DNA of 59,931 nt from Bacteroidota bacterium (GTDB lineage: Bacteria; Bacteroidota; Bacteroidia; Chitinophagales; JADIYW01): NCBI GenBank assembly GCA_020436225.1, contig JAGQYE010000006.1:1-59931 (forward strand), given 5' to 3'. The notes below the pieces were generated by a model. That model was given only the letters and a program-made list of their open reading frames with translations, was not told the origin of the DNA and searched no databases. Made by a program: the position numbers and the translations under genes. Shown here in pieces: positions 33,303 through 42,360 of this stretch (within the stretch, counting starts at the first letter, position 1; every line of letters begins with the position of its first letter).

Positions 33303-34829
33303 ATGGAGCAACTCATCGAATTGGTTAATATCATTAATAAAAGAAAACTTAGTCAAGTAGAAATTTTAGATAAATCGCTTATTAGCAGAAAAGATACTTT
33401 GTTTTCCAAACTATATGATGGCATAGCAAATGGAGAAATCTTGACAGACAAAGATGCTGTACATTATTTGTACAATAGCAATGGTGATGATAAGAAAGAT
33501 AATGCCGCTTTCAGGAAACTTAAATCAAGATTTAAAACCCGATTACTCAACACACTTTATTTTATTGATGTCAATAATTCTTCATCGAACGAAAATAGTA
33601 GAAAAGATTACTTTGAATGTGTCAATAGTTTGTATTTAAGTAATATTTTATTGCGTTACACCGAAAATAGAAATGCCTCTATAAATATTGTAATAGATGC
33701 TTATTCGACAGCCAAGAAAAATAACTTCTTCGATATCTTAAAAGAATATTCTTATAAATTATTGGTGCATTATGGTATGACCGGAAATCAGAAGAAATAT
33801 AACGAAGAATACAAAGCTTATTTGCATTATACTAAAGAATATGAATGGGAGCAACAAGCACAAGTGATTTATACAAAAGTAATGATGACTGTTCATTATA
33901 CAAAACAAACCTTACAAGAACGAAAAACAATCATTCAGGATTGTATAAAAGAAATTGAACAAATTTCCTCTAAATCGAAATCATTAGTTGTTTACTTTAT
34001 TTACATTCGAACGCTTTTGTTTTATTATGAGATTATTGGCAATAATGAAAAAATAACGGAAACATGCGATAAATATCTCAAGCAATATAAAAAGTATTAC
34101 ACTTCTATTCTTGCTCCAACATATCGAAATACTATTCGAATCTATAAGATAAAATCCTTGTTTGATGAACGGAAATATGAGAATGCGTTGGAAACCATTC
34201 TTCAAGCTGAAGAAGATGCTAAAGGTGCGAGTTTTTTAGCAGTAAAAGAATTTGAGATTAAAATCTATTTAAATACTAAAAACACGATTGCTGCACGTAA
34301 ATTAATTCAGCATCTAATTAGCAATAATCAATATAAAGTCTCCTCGCCTATTTTAAAAGAACGATGGTTTGTATATAATGCATATTTGGAATTTTTAGAA
34401 AACTATCTAGAAAACGGAAATTATAAATTCAGTCTATCGAAATTTGTAAACGATATTCCAATTTTATTTCAAGATAAATCTGGATTTAATTTATCTGCAA
34501 AGATAATTACTCTATTATTTCATATCGGCAGAAATGATTTGGATAACGCTACTCAACATGTAGAAGCTTTGCGAGTTTATCAAAATAGACATTTAAAAGA
34601 TGATAGCTCTGTTAGATGTAATCTATTCTTGAAATTATTGATGATGATGGAGAAAAAGAGTTTTAACTATAAAGAGTTAAGTCAACTGAGCGAACATAGC
34701 TTATTGAAAGAAATGTACAGGCAACAGATTGTTCAAGAAGGTGAAATAATTTTTTATGATTTACTATGGGAAATTCTTTTAGATATACTTCACAAAAATG
34801 ATTTGAAAATCTTGGGAGTTATAAAATAA
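33303..34829 (+). CDS. 508-aa helical-repeat protein of unknown function
   Basis: 508 aa without signal peptide or membrane helix, Tyr/Lys/Asn-rich and almost wholly helical, with TPR-like spacing of paired helices (for example YSYKLLVHYGMTGNQKKYNE, then YKSLFDERKYENALETILQA-like units: IKSLFDERKYENALETILQA). The N-terminal part (ELVNIINKRKLSQVEILDKS and FRKLKSRFKTRLLNTLYFID) resembles a large paralogous protein family that I recall from Saprospira/Chitinophaga-type genomes, whose role is unknown. It may be a cytoplasmic scaffold or regulator. No enzyme motif was seen. It is flanked by unusual hairpins and a dispersed motif. Confidence 0.75.
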   Translation: MEQLIELVNIINKRKLSQVEILDKSLISRKDTLFSKLYDGIANGEILTDKDAVHYLYNSNGDDKKDNAAFRKLKSRFKTRLLNTLYFIDVNNSSSNENSRKDYFECVNSLYLSNILLRYTENRNASINIVIDAYSTAKKNNFFDILKEYSYKLLVHYGMTGNQKKYNEEYKAYLHYTKEYEWEQQAQVIYTKVMMTVHYTKQTLQERKTIIQDCIKEIEQISSKSKSLVVYFIYIRTLLFYYEIIGNNEKITETCDKYLKQYKKYYTSILAPTYRNTIRIYKIKSLFDERKYENALETILQAEEDAKGASFLAVKEFEIKIYLNTKNTIAARKLIQHLISNNQYKVSSPILKERWFVYNAYLEFLENYLENGNYKFSLSKFVNDIPILFQDKSGFNLSAKIITLLFHIGRNDLDNATQHVEALRVYQNRHLKDDSSVRCNLFLKLLMMMEKKSFNYKELSQLSEHSLLKEMYRQQIVQEGEIIFYDLLWEILLDILHKNDLKILGVIK

Positions 34830-34832
34830 AAA

Positions 34833-34889
34833 ACGGGCAAGCTTTGCACTTACCCGTCAGACCCTAAAGTCTAGAAACATAAATCCCTA
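34833..34889. repeat. Hairpin plus GAAACATAAA motif, copy 1, after the 508-aa gene
   Basis: A 9-base hairpin (ACGGGCAAG with CTTACCCGT, one mismatch; 34833-34857) starts three bases after the stop and is followed by TAAAGTCTAGAAACATAAAT then CCCTA (34865-34889). The A-run before the hairpin would be a T-run on the minus strand, so the hairpin could terminate transcription from the right as well. The gap 34830-35313 (484 bases) holds this copy, the next one and the rny terminator, but no gene that I can support. Confidence 0.65.
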
Positions 34890-35100
34890 CGACAAATTTA
34901 GTAAGCATTTTTCAAACTCCAAACAATTTTATTTTTTTTTTGAAAAAGTTAACATTAGCTTATAATTGGATATTATTTTTAAAGCTATCCATACTCAAAA
35001 ATGTATCTATATAACATTAGAAATCAACAAAATACATAAAGCAATAAATTTATATAGGATAAATAATATTTGTATATACAATTATATATTAAACAAAAAA

Positions 35101-35154
35101 GGTGAGTTAAAAAACTCACCTCTCGACCAAAAGTCAAGAAACATAAAAAACCCC
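35101..35154. repeat. Hairpin plus GAAACATAAA motif, copy 2
   Basis: A perfect 8-base hairpin (GGTGAGTT/AACTCACC, loop AAAA; 35101-35120) is followed by CGACC and AAAAGTCAAGAAACATAAAA with CCCC (35129-35154). The order and spacing match copy 1, so the hairpin and motif appear to travel as one unit. An A-run precedes the hairpin, as in copy 1. Confidence 0.65.
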
Positions 35155-35254
35155 TTTTTCTTAATTTATATTTATTCTATTTTCTAGTTTTATCCTATTC
35201 TACTAATTAGAGTCATCAGAATGAAAAAAGGTTACAAGGTTCTTTATTTTTTTT

Positions 35255-35284
35255 CAAAAAAAAACGCAGTCAATAAAAACTGCG
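35255..35284 (-). terminator. Terminator of rny
   Basis: On the minus strand the stem CGCAGT/ACTGCG is followed by about ten T residues, 30 bases after the rny stop. Confidence 0.8.
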
Positions 35285-35313
35285 TATTCTAATTTGTAAG
35301 ATTTTGATTAATA

Positions 35314-36921
35314 TTATTTAGCTACAGCCACACTTCGAGTTTCTCGTATTACAGTAACCTTTATTTGTCCGGGATAAGTCATTTCATCTTGTATTTGTTG
35401 TGCTATTTTAAATGAAATTTCTTCGACTTGTTTGTCATCTACTTTTTCGGCTTCTACTAAAACACGCAATTCTCTTCCAGCCTGAATAGCATACGCTTTT
35501 TGTACACCTTGATACGAAACTGCCAACTTTTCTAATTCGTCGATACGTTTCATGTAGCTTTCCATAATTTCGCGACGTGCCCCCGGACGAGCGCCAGAAA
35601 TAGCATCGCATGCTTGTATAATTGGAGAAATAATAAAGAGCATTTCCATTTCGTCGTGGTGCGCACCAACGGCATTCACAATTACAGGTGCTTCACCATA
35701 TTTTTCGCACAATTTTGCACCAAGCAATGCGTGTGATAATTCCGGATTTTCATCTGATACTTTTCCAATATCATGTAATAAACCGGCGCGTTTTGCTTGT
35801 TTGGCATTCAAACCTAATTCACTTGCCATAATCGCACATAAGTTGGCTACTTCGCGTGAATGTTGCAATAAATTTTGTCCATAAGAAGAACGGAAACGCA
35901 TTTTACCTACTAAACGGATCAATTCAGGATGCAATCCGTGAATACCTAAATCAATAACCGTGCGCTCGCCTATTTCCATAATTTGTTGCTCCAATTGTTT
36001 TTCAGTTTTGGCAACCACTTCTTCAATTCTCGCCGGATGGATACGTCCGTCTGTAACTAAGCGTTGCAATGACAAGCGTGCAATTTCTCTTTTATAAGCA
36101 TCATAGCCGGAAATCACAATAGCTTCCGGTGTATCATCTACAATAATTTCAACGCCTGTTGCGGCTTCCAATGCTCGGATATTTCTACCTTCACGGCCGA
36201 TAATTTGTCCTTTTTGTTCGTCGCTGGAAAGATTAAAAACAGAAATGGTATTTTCGATTGCAGTTTCTGCTGCGGTTCGTTGTATAGTTTGTATGATAAC
36301 TTTTTTCGCTTCTTTGTTGGCTCTCAATTTGGCTTCATCAATTTCATTTTTGATAAACGCCATTGCATCAGTTTTAGCTTTACTTTTTAATTGTTCTACC
36401 AATTGGGCGCGCGCATCTTCTGCTGATAATTTAGCTACTTGCTCTAACTTGGCAATATGTTCAGCATGTGCTTTCTCTAATTCTATTCGTTTTACATTAG
36501 CTGATTCAATTTGATCATTGAGTTTATTTTTCAATAACTCATTTTCTTTTTCTTGTTTGCCGGCATTAGCTAATTTGTCACGCAAAGATTGCTCTGTTTG
36601 CTTAGCTCTATTTTCTGATTCTTGAATTTTGCGATTCTTATTTTCAATTTCTTTATTGTGTTCTTCTTTTAACTTTAAGAAATGTTCTTTCGCTTCCATC
36701 ATTTTATCTTTCTTAAATGATTCGGCGGTGTTATAAGCTTCTTTTCGAATAAGTTCAGCTTCTTTGTTCGCTTTTTCTTCTAATGCTTTTGCCTTTGCCT
36801 CAAGAAGTTTTGCTTCAGAGATTTGTTTTTCTACGTTGGCTTTCGAGAGTAATTTTCCTAATACAAAGCCAATTATTACAGCTACTACAGCTACAATGAT
36901 GGTAATTATTAATAGATCCAC
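35314..36921 (-). CDS. rny: Ribonuclease Y
   Basis: 535 aa, slightly longer than the usual 510-520. Domain order is complete: N-terminal membrane helix (about 3-23), long coiled coil (about 25-200), KH domain with [20 protein letters not shown], and HD phosphohydrolase domain with the metal site AGLLHDIGK and GAHHDEME. The enzyme starts mRNA decay by endonucleolytic cleavage at the membrane. It lies downstream of zapA in an order common in Bacteroidota, but with 179 bases between them, so it may have its own promoter. It has a clear terminator. Confidence 0.96.
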   Translation of the reverse strand: MDLLIITIIVAVVAVIIGFVLGKLLSKANVEKQISEAKLLEAKAKALEEKANKEAELIRKEAYNTAESFKKDKMMEAKEHFLKLKEEHNKEIENKNRKIQESENRAKQTEQSLRDKLANAGKQEKENELLKNKLNDQIESANVKRIELEKAHAEHIAKLEQVAKLSAEDARAQLVEQLKSKAKTDAMAFIKNEIDEAKLRANKEAKKVIIQTIQRTAAETAIENTISVFNLSSDEQKGQIIGREGRNIRALEAATGVEIIVDDTPEAIVISGYDAYKREIARLSLQRLVTDGRIHPARIEEVVAKTEKQLEQQIMEIGERTVIDLGIHGLHPELIRLVGKMRFRSSYGQNLLQHSREVANLCAIMASELGLNAKQAKRAGLLHDIGKVSDENPELSHALLGAKLCEKYGEAPVIVNAVGAHHDEMEMLFIISPIIQACDAISGARPGARREIMESYMKRIDELEKLAVSYQGVQKAYAIQAGRELRVLVEAEKVDDKQVEEISFKIAQQIQDEMTYPGQIKVTVIRETRSVAVAK

Positions 36922-37002
36922 TTTTTTTTGTTTTAATGCAATTCTTTAAATTGCTGTTATAAATAATTTATGTTGATTCATTTTTCGGTTGAATCTAATC
37001 CG

Positions 37003-37030
37003 TAAGTTGTTTATCATTAGAAACAACTTA
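37003..37030 (-). repeat. Hairpin between zapA and rny
   Basis: A perfect 10-bp stem, TAAGTTGTTT with AAACAACTTA and an 8-base loop. A second, weaker stem (AGTACA/TGTACT) lies at about 37036-37062. There is no T-run, so it is more likely a leader structure of rny or a processing site than a terminator. Confidence 0.4.
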
Positions 37031-37100
37031 AATATGAAAGTACACCTTATTCAAGAATGTACTGTTCTATTTTTTACACAGCAATAGGATAACTTTGGAA

Positions 37101-37397
37101 TCAGAAGAAAGTGATGCCTAATTCTTTATCTAAGAGAGCTTCCAACTCATCTAATTTGGCATCTATATTGGCATTGGTAGCTTTGTTTTTGTTTTGCAAA
37201 ACCTCTGCGGTCGATTGTAGAGCAATCATCGACAAGAAATCTTGTCTATCACGCGTGAGTAATGATTTCTGGTATTCGGCAATTTTATCATTAATATCTT
37301 TTGCGGCTTGGCGCACGTAGCCTTCTTCGTCCGTTGAAACTTTTAGTTTATACGGGCGACCTGCAATTAATAGATTTATATTGAGTTGTTCTGCCAT
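37101..37397 (-). CDS. zapA: Cell division protein ZapA
   Basis: 98 aa from the ATG at 37397, which overlaps the previous stop as TAATG; an upstream extension of 8 residues is open but not needed. The N-terminal globular half has LNINLLIAGRPYKLKVSTDE followed by EGYVRQAAKDINDKIAEY, and the C-terminal half is a coiled coil (STAEVLQNKNKATNANIDAK), the standard ZapA layout. ZapA crosslinks FtsZ filaments at midcell. The gene order pheT - coiled-coil protein - zapA supports the call. Confidence 0.88.
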   Translation of the reverse strand: MAEQLNINLLIAGRPYKLKVSTDEEGYVRQAAKDINDKIAEYQKSLLTRDRQDFLSMIALQSTAEVLQNKNKATNANIDAKLDELEALLDKELGITFF

Positions 37398-37687
37398 TAC
37401 TGAATCAATTTTGCCAAACATTCATCAATCTCTACCATAAAAACTTTCAACTGTTGTTTGGTTAGTGCTCTTTCTTTTTCAGACAAATGCACTTCTTTTG
37501 CTGCTTTTATATATTGTATTTGTTCTTTTAATGTTTGAATTTCTTTTTCTTTTTCGTTTCCAATTTTTTCTAATGCAATAATTTGCAATTGGAGTTTATT
37601 GTTATTTTCTTCCAACTGCTGATTTTTTTCTAAAATTAATTTAATTTTTTTAAAAATCCTTGCCCATTTATCATCAATCTTTGCCAT
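37397..37687 (-). CDS. Short coiled-coil protein between pheT and zapA
   Basis: 96 aa, almost entirely a coiled coil rich in Lys, Glu, Gln and Leu (about 10-75), ending in a conserved-looking FMVEIDECLAKLIQ. I know it only as a hypothetical protein found in this position in Bacteroidota. It starts one base after pheT and overlaps zapA by one base, so it is translated together with ZapA. A ZapB-like role, extending the ZapA network, is an attractive inference from its size, shape and place, but there is no direct evidence. Confidence 0.8.
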   Translation of the reverse strand: MAKIDDKWARIFKKIKLILEKNQQLEENNNKLQLQIIALEKIGNEKEKEIQTLKEQIQYIKAAKEVHLSEKERALTKQQLKVFMVEIDECLAKLIQ

Positions 37688-37688
37688 T

Positions 37689-40154
37689 TTAACGAATTAT
37701 TGCATTTAATTGTTTTTTATAAGCATCCATCAAGTTACTCATAATTTTTTCTATTTCAGCATCTTGTAGTGTTTTATTATCATCTTTAAACGTAAAACTT
37801 ACAGCATACGATTTATTTTCTTTGCCGATTTTTTCATCTTCATAAATATCAAACAACTCAATATTACGTAAAATTTTCTTTCCGTATTGCTCGCCGATTA
37901 ATTTTACATCAGCAAATTTCACATTTTTGTTTAACAAGAGCGCCAAATCACGTTTTACTGCCGGAAATTTCGATATTTCAGAATAGTTTGTTTTGACTTT
38001 TTCAGCAAGCTTTACAATCAAATCCCAATTAAAATCGGCAAAAAATACTTCTTGTTTGATGTCGAATGGTTTCAATAATTTTGGCTGTACTTTTCCAAAC
38101 TCAACCAAAGTTTTTCCATTTTTTTGATATTTTAAAGAATAATTGAATAATTCCGAAGTTTCATTATCCAAAGCATCATCTACCAAAATTCCAATTTTAG
38201 ATAAAACGATATCGACAATAGATTTCAAGAAATAAAAATCTGACTTCTTCCCTACTGTATTCCAATTCGATGCCGATTTATTTCCTGAAATAAACAATGC
38301 CAAATGATTTTTTTCTTCGTAGTTTTTTATTTCTAGTGAAGCTGAATTTTCTGTTTTATCTTTAAGTTGATAGGTTTTCCCGAACTCAAAAAATTTGATG
38401 TTGGCATTTTTATGGTTGATGTTATGCGCTATTGATTCTAAACCAGTAAACAACATATTATTGCGCAACACATCTAATTCTACATTTATAGAACTCAACA
38501 AACGCACCCATTTTTCTTGTTTTTGCGCCGTTGCCAATGCCTGATATTTCGACTTAGTGATGCTGTTGTTCATCATCTCATAAAAACCAATATCTACTAA
38601 AGTATCGGCGATAGAATTGTATAATTTTTCGGTATTATAGGCAGTTGAGAATTGAATACTTGCATTTACTTTTGTTGGAATAACCACATTATTGAACCCA
38701 TACATTCTCAAAATATCTTCGATAACATCGGCTTCTCTCGTAACATCTGTGCGATAAGGTGGCACTAATAAATGAAGCTTTTCTTCATTCTCTTCTTTAA
38801 TTATTATTTCTAATAAATCTAGAATTTTTTTGACATCATCTTTAGAAATATCGGCACCTGTTAAGCGTTTAATATTCTTATATTCTAATTCAACCGTGAA
38901 ATGCTCAAATGTTTTATGCTCATTTTTATAAATAGCAGAAGCAATATTTCCACCTGCAATTTCTTGGATTAATTGTGCTGCTCGTAATAAGGCTGTTTCT
39001 GTACTATTTGGATCAATACCTTTTTCAAAATGCATCGCAGCGTCTGTTCGCCAAGTATGATGTGTGGAAGAACGACGAATCGTTTTTGGATCGAAATAAG
39101 CACTTTCTAAGAAAATCGAAGTCGTAGAATTTTTTACACCAGAATTTGCTCCACCATAAACACCAGCCATACACATCGGATTATTTTCGCCATCACAAAT
39201 CATCAAATCATTTTCATCTAATTCAATTTTTGTATTATCTAAAGCAACAAAAGCTGTTTTATTCGGAAGATTTTTTACTACAATTTTATTGCCTTTAATT
39301 TCGTTTTTGTCAAACGCATGTAAAGGTTGTCCGTATTCATGTAAAACAAAATTGGTAATGTCAACGATATTATTGATTGGTTTTTGGCCGATAGCTTTCA
39401 ATCTATTTTTCAACCATTCCGGCGATTCATCAACTTTAATATTATCGATTATTAAACCCAAATATTTCGGACAAGCATTTGTGTTTTCAACTTCCACTTT
39501 AAAATCAGAATTTGAAGAATCAGCATAAATCGGTTTGTTAATGCTTGGAAGATTTAAAGCAATATCTTTTTTATTTCTAAAAGATAAAGCCGCAGCTAAA
39601 TCGCGGGCAACGCCGATATGCGAAAAAGCATCTGTTCGGTTTGGTGTTAATCCAATTTCTATTACATAATCTTTTTCGATATTAAAAATTTCAGACAAAG
39701 GTGTTCCTACTTTTGCATCATCAGCTAAAACCATAATGCCATCATGTGAAGTTCCAAGTCCGATTTCATCTTCGGCACAAATCATCCCAAATGACTCAAC
39801 GCCTCTAATTTTTGATTTTTTGATAGCAAAAGAATCGCCTGAAACTGGAAATAACGTGGAGCCAACAAGTGCCACAGCTACTTTTTGTCCGACAGCCACA
39901 TTTGGTGCACCACAAACGATTTGTAAAGTTTCATTTCCAACATCTACTTTACAAACAGAAAGTTTATCGGCATCAGCATGTTTTTCTTTTTCTAAGACAT
40001 GACCAACAACAATTCCTTCCAAACTACCTTTTACAGATTCGAATGGTTCAATGCTTTCTACTTCTAAGCCAATATCTGTTAAAGTATGACAAAGTGCTTC
40101 ATTAGATAAATCGAACGGAATATATGTTTTGAACCAGTTGAGCGAAATTTTCAT
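37689..40154 (-). CDS. pheT: Phenylalanine--tRNA ligase beta subunit
   Basis: 821 aa from the ATG at 40154 (MKISLNWFKTYIPFD, the usual beginning; the longer frame uses a TTG three codons earlier). Domains seen: tRNA-binding OB fold (about 42-150, with VGHVLEKEKHADADKLSVCK and VCGAPNV), B3/B4 core, B5 domain with motif ADVIEDILRMYGFNNV, and the C-terminal FDX-ACB domain (SKFPAVKRDLALLLNK). It charges tRNA-Phe together with PheS and edits mischarged Tyr. pheS is not in the window. It starts a three-gene run with zapA. Confidence 0.97.
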   Translation of the reverse strand: MKISLNWFKTYIPFDLSNEALCHTLTDIGLEVESIEPFESVKGSLEGIVVGHVLEKEKHADADKLSVCKVDVGNETLQIVCGAPNVAVGQKVAVALVGSTLFPVSGDSFAIKKSKIRGVESFGMICAEDEIGLGTSHDGIMVLADDAKVGTPLSEIFNIEKDYVIEIGLTPNRTDAFSHIGVARDLAAALSFRNKKDIALNLPSINKPIYADSSNSDFKVEVENTNACPKYLGLIIDNIKVDESPEWLKNRLKAIGQKPINNIVDITNFVLHEYGQPLHAFDKNEIKGNKIVVKNLPNKTAFVALDNTKIELDENDLMICDGENNPMCMAGVYGGANSGVKNSTTSIFLESAYFDPKTIRRSSTHHTWRTDAAMHFEKGIDPNSTETALLRAAQLIQEIAGGNIASAIYKNEHKTFEHFTVELEYKNIKRLTGADISKDDVKKILDLLEIIIKEENEEKLHLLVPPYRTDVTREADVIEDILRMYGFNNVVIPTKVNASIQFSTAYNTEKLYNSIADTLVDIGFYEMMNNSITKSKYQALATAQKQEKWVRLLSSINVELDVLRNNMLFTGLESIAHNINHKNANIKFFEFGKTYQLKDKTENSASLEIKNYEEKNHLALFISGNKSASNWNTVGKKSDFYFLKSIVDIVLSKIGILVDDALDNETSELFNYSLKYQKNGKTLVEFGKVQPKLLKPFDIKQEVFFADFNWDLIVKLAEKVKTNYSEISKFPAVKRDLALLLNKNVKFADVKLIGEQYGKKILRNIELFDIYEDEKIGKENKSYAVSFTFKDDNKTLQDAEIEKIMSNLMDAYKKQLNAIIR

Positions 40155-40284
40155 AATCAGCAAAAATATAAAAAATAAGAGACAGAAATTAAAAAGAAAA
40201 GATTAAGATTTGTAAAGTAAACCTAATTAAGTAGATATTGAACTTCATTTTTTGAATTATATTTACTTTACAAAAAATACTGCT

Positions 40285-40809
40285 ATGCATGTTTATCTAG
40301 AAATTGCTATCCGTTGCATAATTATCTATTTATTTTTAATTCTATTATTTAGAGTTTTTGGGAAAAGAGAAATGACTCAACTTTCCATTGCCGATTTGAT
40401 TCTAATTATTCTAATCAGCAATGCCGTACAAAATGCCATGGTTGGTGATGATTCATCTATTTATGGTGGAATTGTAGCAGCTGCTGTTTTGTTTTTTCTG
40501 AATAAAATATTGAGTTATTTATTATTTCGATACAAAAACATTAGAAAATTTATTCAATCAGAGCCAATTATGCTGATTTATAATGGAAAATATATCAGAA
40601 ATAACATAGACAAAGTAATGATTACGGAAGAAGAGCTTGAGCAAGTTTTAAGAGAACATGGAATTAATAACATTCATGATGTGAGTTTGTCAATGTTGGA
40701 AACTGATGGAAATATCAGCATTATATCAGGGAAAGATGAGCAATTGAAAAAATCAAAACATAATAGAAAAAGTAATACTAAGAAAACTGACTCTACTACG
40801 ACTTCTTAA
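40285..40809 (+). CDS. DUF421 (YetF-like) membrane protein
   Basis: 174 aa from the ATG at 40285 (a TTG 33 bases upstream is also open). Three membrane helices lie near residues 4-22, 35-50 and 58-76, with the DUF421 signature FRVFGKREMTQLSIADLILI followed by ILISNAVQNAM. The C-terminal soluble domain has LIYNGKYIRNN and ITEEELEQVLREHGI, also typical. Function is unclear; the family is widespread and linked to spore or membrane stress in Bacillus. The Lys/Ser/Thr-rich tail overlaps the convergent hutG-like gene by 14 bases. Confidence 0.87.
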   Translation: MHVYLEIAIRCIIIYLFLILLFRVFGKREMTQLSIADLILIILISNAVQNAMVGDDSSIYGGIVAAAVLFFLNKILSYLLFRYKNIRKFIQSEPIMLIYNGKYIRNNIDKVMITEEELEQVLREHGINNIHDVSLSMLETDGNISIISGKDEQLKKSKHNRKSNTKKTDSTTTS

Positions 40810-41833
40810 TATTTGCTTTTATAAAATCGCTGACTAAAAATGCTAATAATTTTCCTATAGTTGGCGACGAATTTTCATTTTCTAATTGCGCAGCACCTTC
40901 GCAAATATGTAAGTACGAAACTTCTCTTTGTTTAGCAATTTGAGTAATCATTTTTCGCACTTGATTAACAGAAAACCCACTTGGCGACATTGCACTTGAT
41001 ACTATATTTTCGATAACATCGACATCAACTTCTAAACCGATAGAATTTCCATTTGTAAATGCTATACTTTGTTGAATGGCTTCATCTAATGTATATTTTT
41101 CTTTCAGAAAAATATCTTCACAAAAGTGCAATTGAATATTTTTATTTTTTTGGATAGAAGTCAATAGTTGCTGCGATATATAATTTTCCTGAACACCCAC
41201 AACTGCATATTTTTCGATAAAACCCTCGTGCATTGCGTAAGAAAAACCATTACCTGAATGTCTGCCTTCTATGGCTCGAAAATCAGTATGTGCATCTATG
41301 TTTATGACATTTATTTTCTGTTTAGAATTGTTGTTTTTTTGTTGAAGTGCTATAGCTGCACCTTTACAGTTTCCATAAGCATTATTATGTCCGCCGCCAA
41401 TTATAATTGGAATTTTATTGGCTAAAATAATTTTTTGAATAACAGGATAAACTAATTCATCAATTTCGGAAACGCAATCGCGAAGAAATTCTATTGATTT
41501 GTTTTTAATTTTTTCTTGAAAAGAAGAAAATTCAAACGCACCTAAGAGCAAAATATCTTCAGCATTTAAAAATTGATTATGTTGAATATTTAAGAAAGAA
41601 AATAAAAAAGATTTCCACGCTGTTTCTGTTCCACCAATTCCAAAATTTGCTTTTACTCCTATTGATTCCGGAATACCAATAATTACATATCTTGCAGAAG
41701 ATTGTTGCAATTCAGTTTCCCAATTTTTTTCATCAGAAATGGATAAAATTTTTTCACCTAACTTCGTTTCTCCTGTACGTAGTTTTGTAAACGCTAAAGA
41801 TTTTTCTTTCTTGTAGAAATCAAAAAATTGCAT
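40796..41833 (-). CDS. Formimidoylglutamase-like arginase family protein
   Basis: 345 aa of the ureohydrolase fold. The metal-binding motifs are GGGHNNAYGN, NIDAHTDFRAIEGRHSGNG and GLEVDVDVI, variants of the arginase GGDHS, DAHxD and SxDxD motifs. Family members in Bacteroidota hydrolyse N-formimidoyl-glutamate, the last step of histidine breakdown. With hutI and hutU a few kilobases away on the same strand, HutG is the best reading. Some active-site positions differ from agmatinases (Gly instead of Asp in GGGH), so the metal content may differ too. Confidence 0.8.
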   Translation of the reverse strand: MQFFDFYKKEKSLAFTKLRTGETKLGEKILSISDEKNWETELQQSSARYVIIGIPESIGVKANFGIGGTETAWKSFLFSFLNIQHNQFLNAEDILLLGAFEFSSFQEKIKNKSIEFLRDCVSEIDELVYPVIQKIILANKIPIIIGGGHNNAYGNCKGAAIALQQKNNNSKQKINVINIDAHTDFRAIEGRHSGNGFSYAMHEGFIEKYAVVGVQENYISQQLLTSIQKNKNIQLHFCEDIFLKEKYTLDEAIQQSIAFTNGNSIGLEVDVDVIENIVSSAMSPSGFSVNQVRKMITQIAKQREVSYLHICEGAAQLENENSSPTIGKLLAFLVSDFIKANIKKS

Positions 41834-41877
41834 AAAATAAAGGTAAGGATTTTTGAATGATGAAAAACAAGAAACAA

Positions 41878-42360
41878 TTATATTTCTTGCAACTCTCTTG
41901 TACTTGATTTGATTGTCTCTTGTTTTATTGGTGTTTCTGTCATCTGGTCAATACTTTCCGTTATCGGCGACGTTTTGAAAACCCAATATTTTTGTAGCAT
42001 AAAATTGAAACAAATCGATACAATTAAATCTACTATAATTCTCGTTATTTTATAATCTAAATGCAATAACGCAGTCAAGAAAACCGTTCCGTTGGATTTC
42101 AACAAAATACTTCCGGCTACTACAATATAAAATTTTATTAGTTGACTGGTTAAAGATGGTTTCCTCGATTGGTATGTCCAATATTTATTAATGGAAAAAT
42201 TGATAACCGCACCAACTAATCCACCAACTACAATGGCATTTCTTACAGACAAATGCATCAATTCTACGCACAACACCATGATGCCATAATCGCATAAACC
42301 TCCAACAAATGCTGAGATTTGTGCTTTTCCAAATATCAATATGGATTTTTTCTTAAGCAT
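41878..42360 (-). CDS. GtrA family membrane protein
   Basis: 160 aa with four membrane helices, the standard GtrA length. Typical features are the N-terminal FGKAQISAFVGGLCDYGIMV, the conserved GLVGAVINFSINKYWTYQSR and the C-terminal ICFNFMLQKYWVFKT. GtrA proteins take part in moving lipid-linked sugars across the membrane. The start overlaps the end of the CDP-alcohol phosphotransferase gene by eight bases, so the two are translated together and may act in one lipid or glycan pathway. Confidence 0.88.
   Translation of the reverse strand: MLKKKSILIFGKAQISAFVGGLCDYGIMVLCVELMHLSVRNAIVVGGLVGAVINFSINKYWTYQSRKPSLTSQLIKFYIVVAGSILLKSNGTVFLTALLHLDYKITRIIVDLIVSICFNFMLQKYWVFKTSPITESIDQMTETPIKQETIKSSTRELQEI

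Noticed and set aside
33108..33356. 82-codon minus-strand frame overlapping the start of the 508-aa gene
   Set aside because: It runs through the divergent promoter region and over the start of both flanking genes, has poor composition, and conflicts with the better 49-aa frame.
34966..35187. 73-codon plus-strand frame in the gap before rny
   Set aside because: Composed of Ile, Asn, Tyr and Lys codons as expected from AT-rich random sequence, and it runs across a hairpin and the repeated motif.
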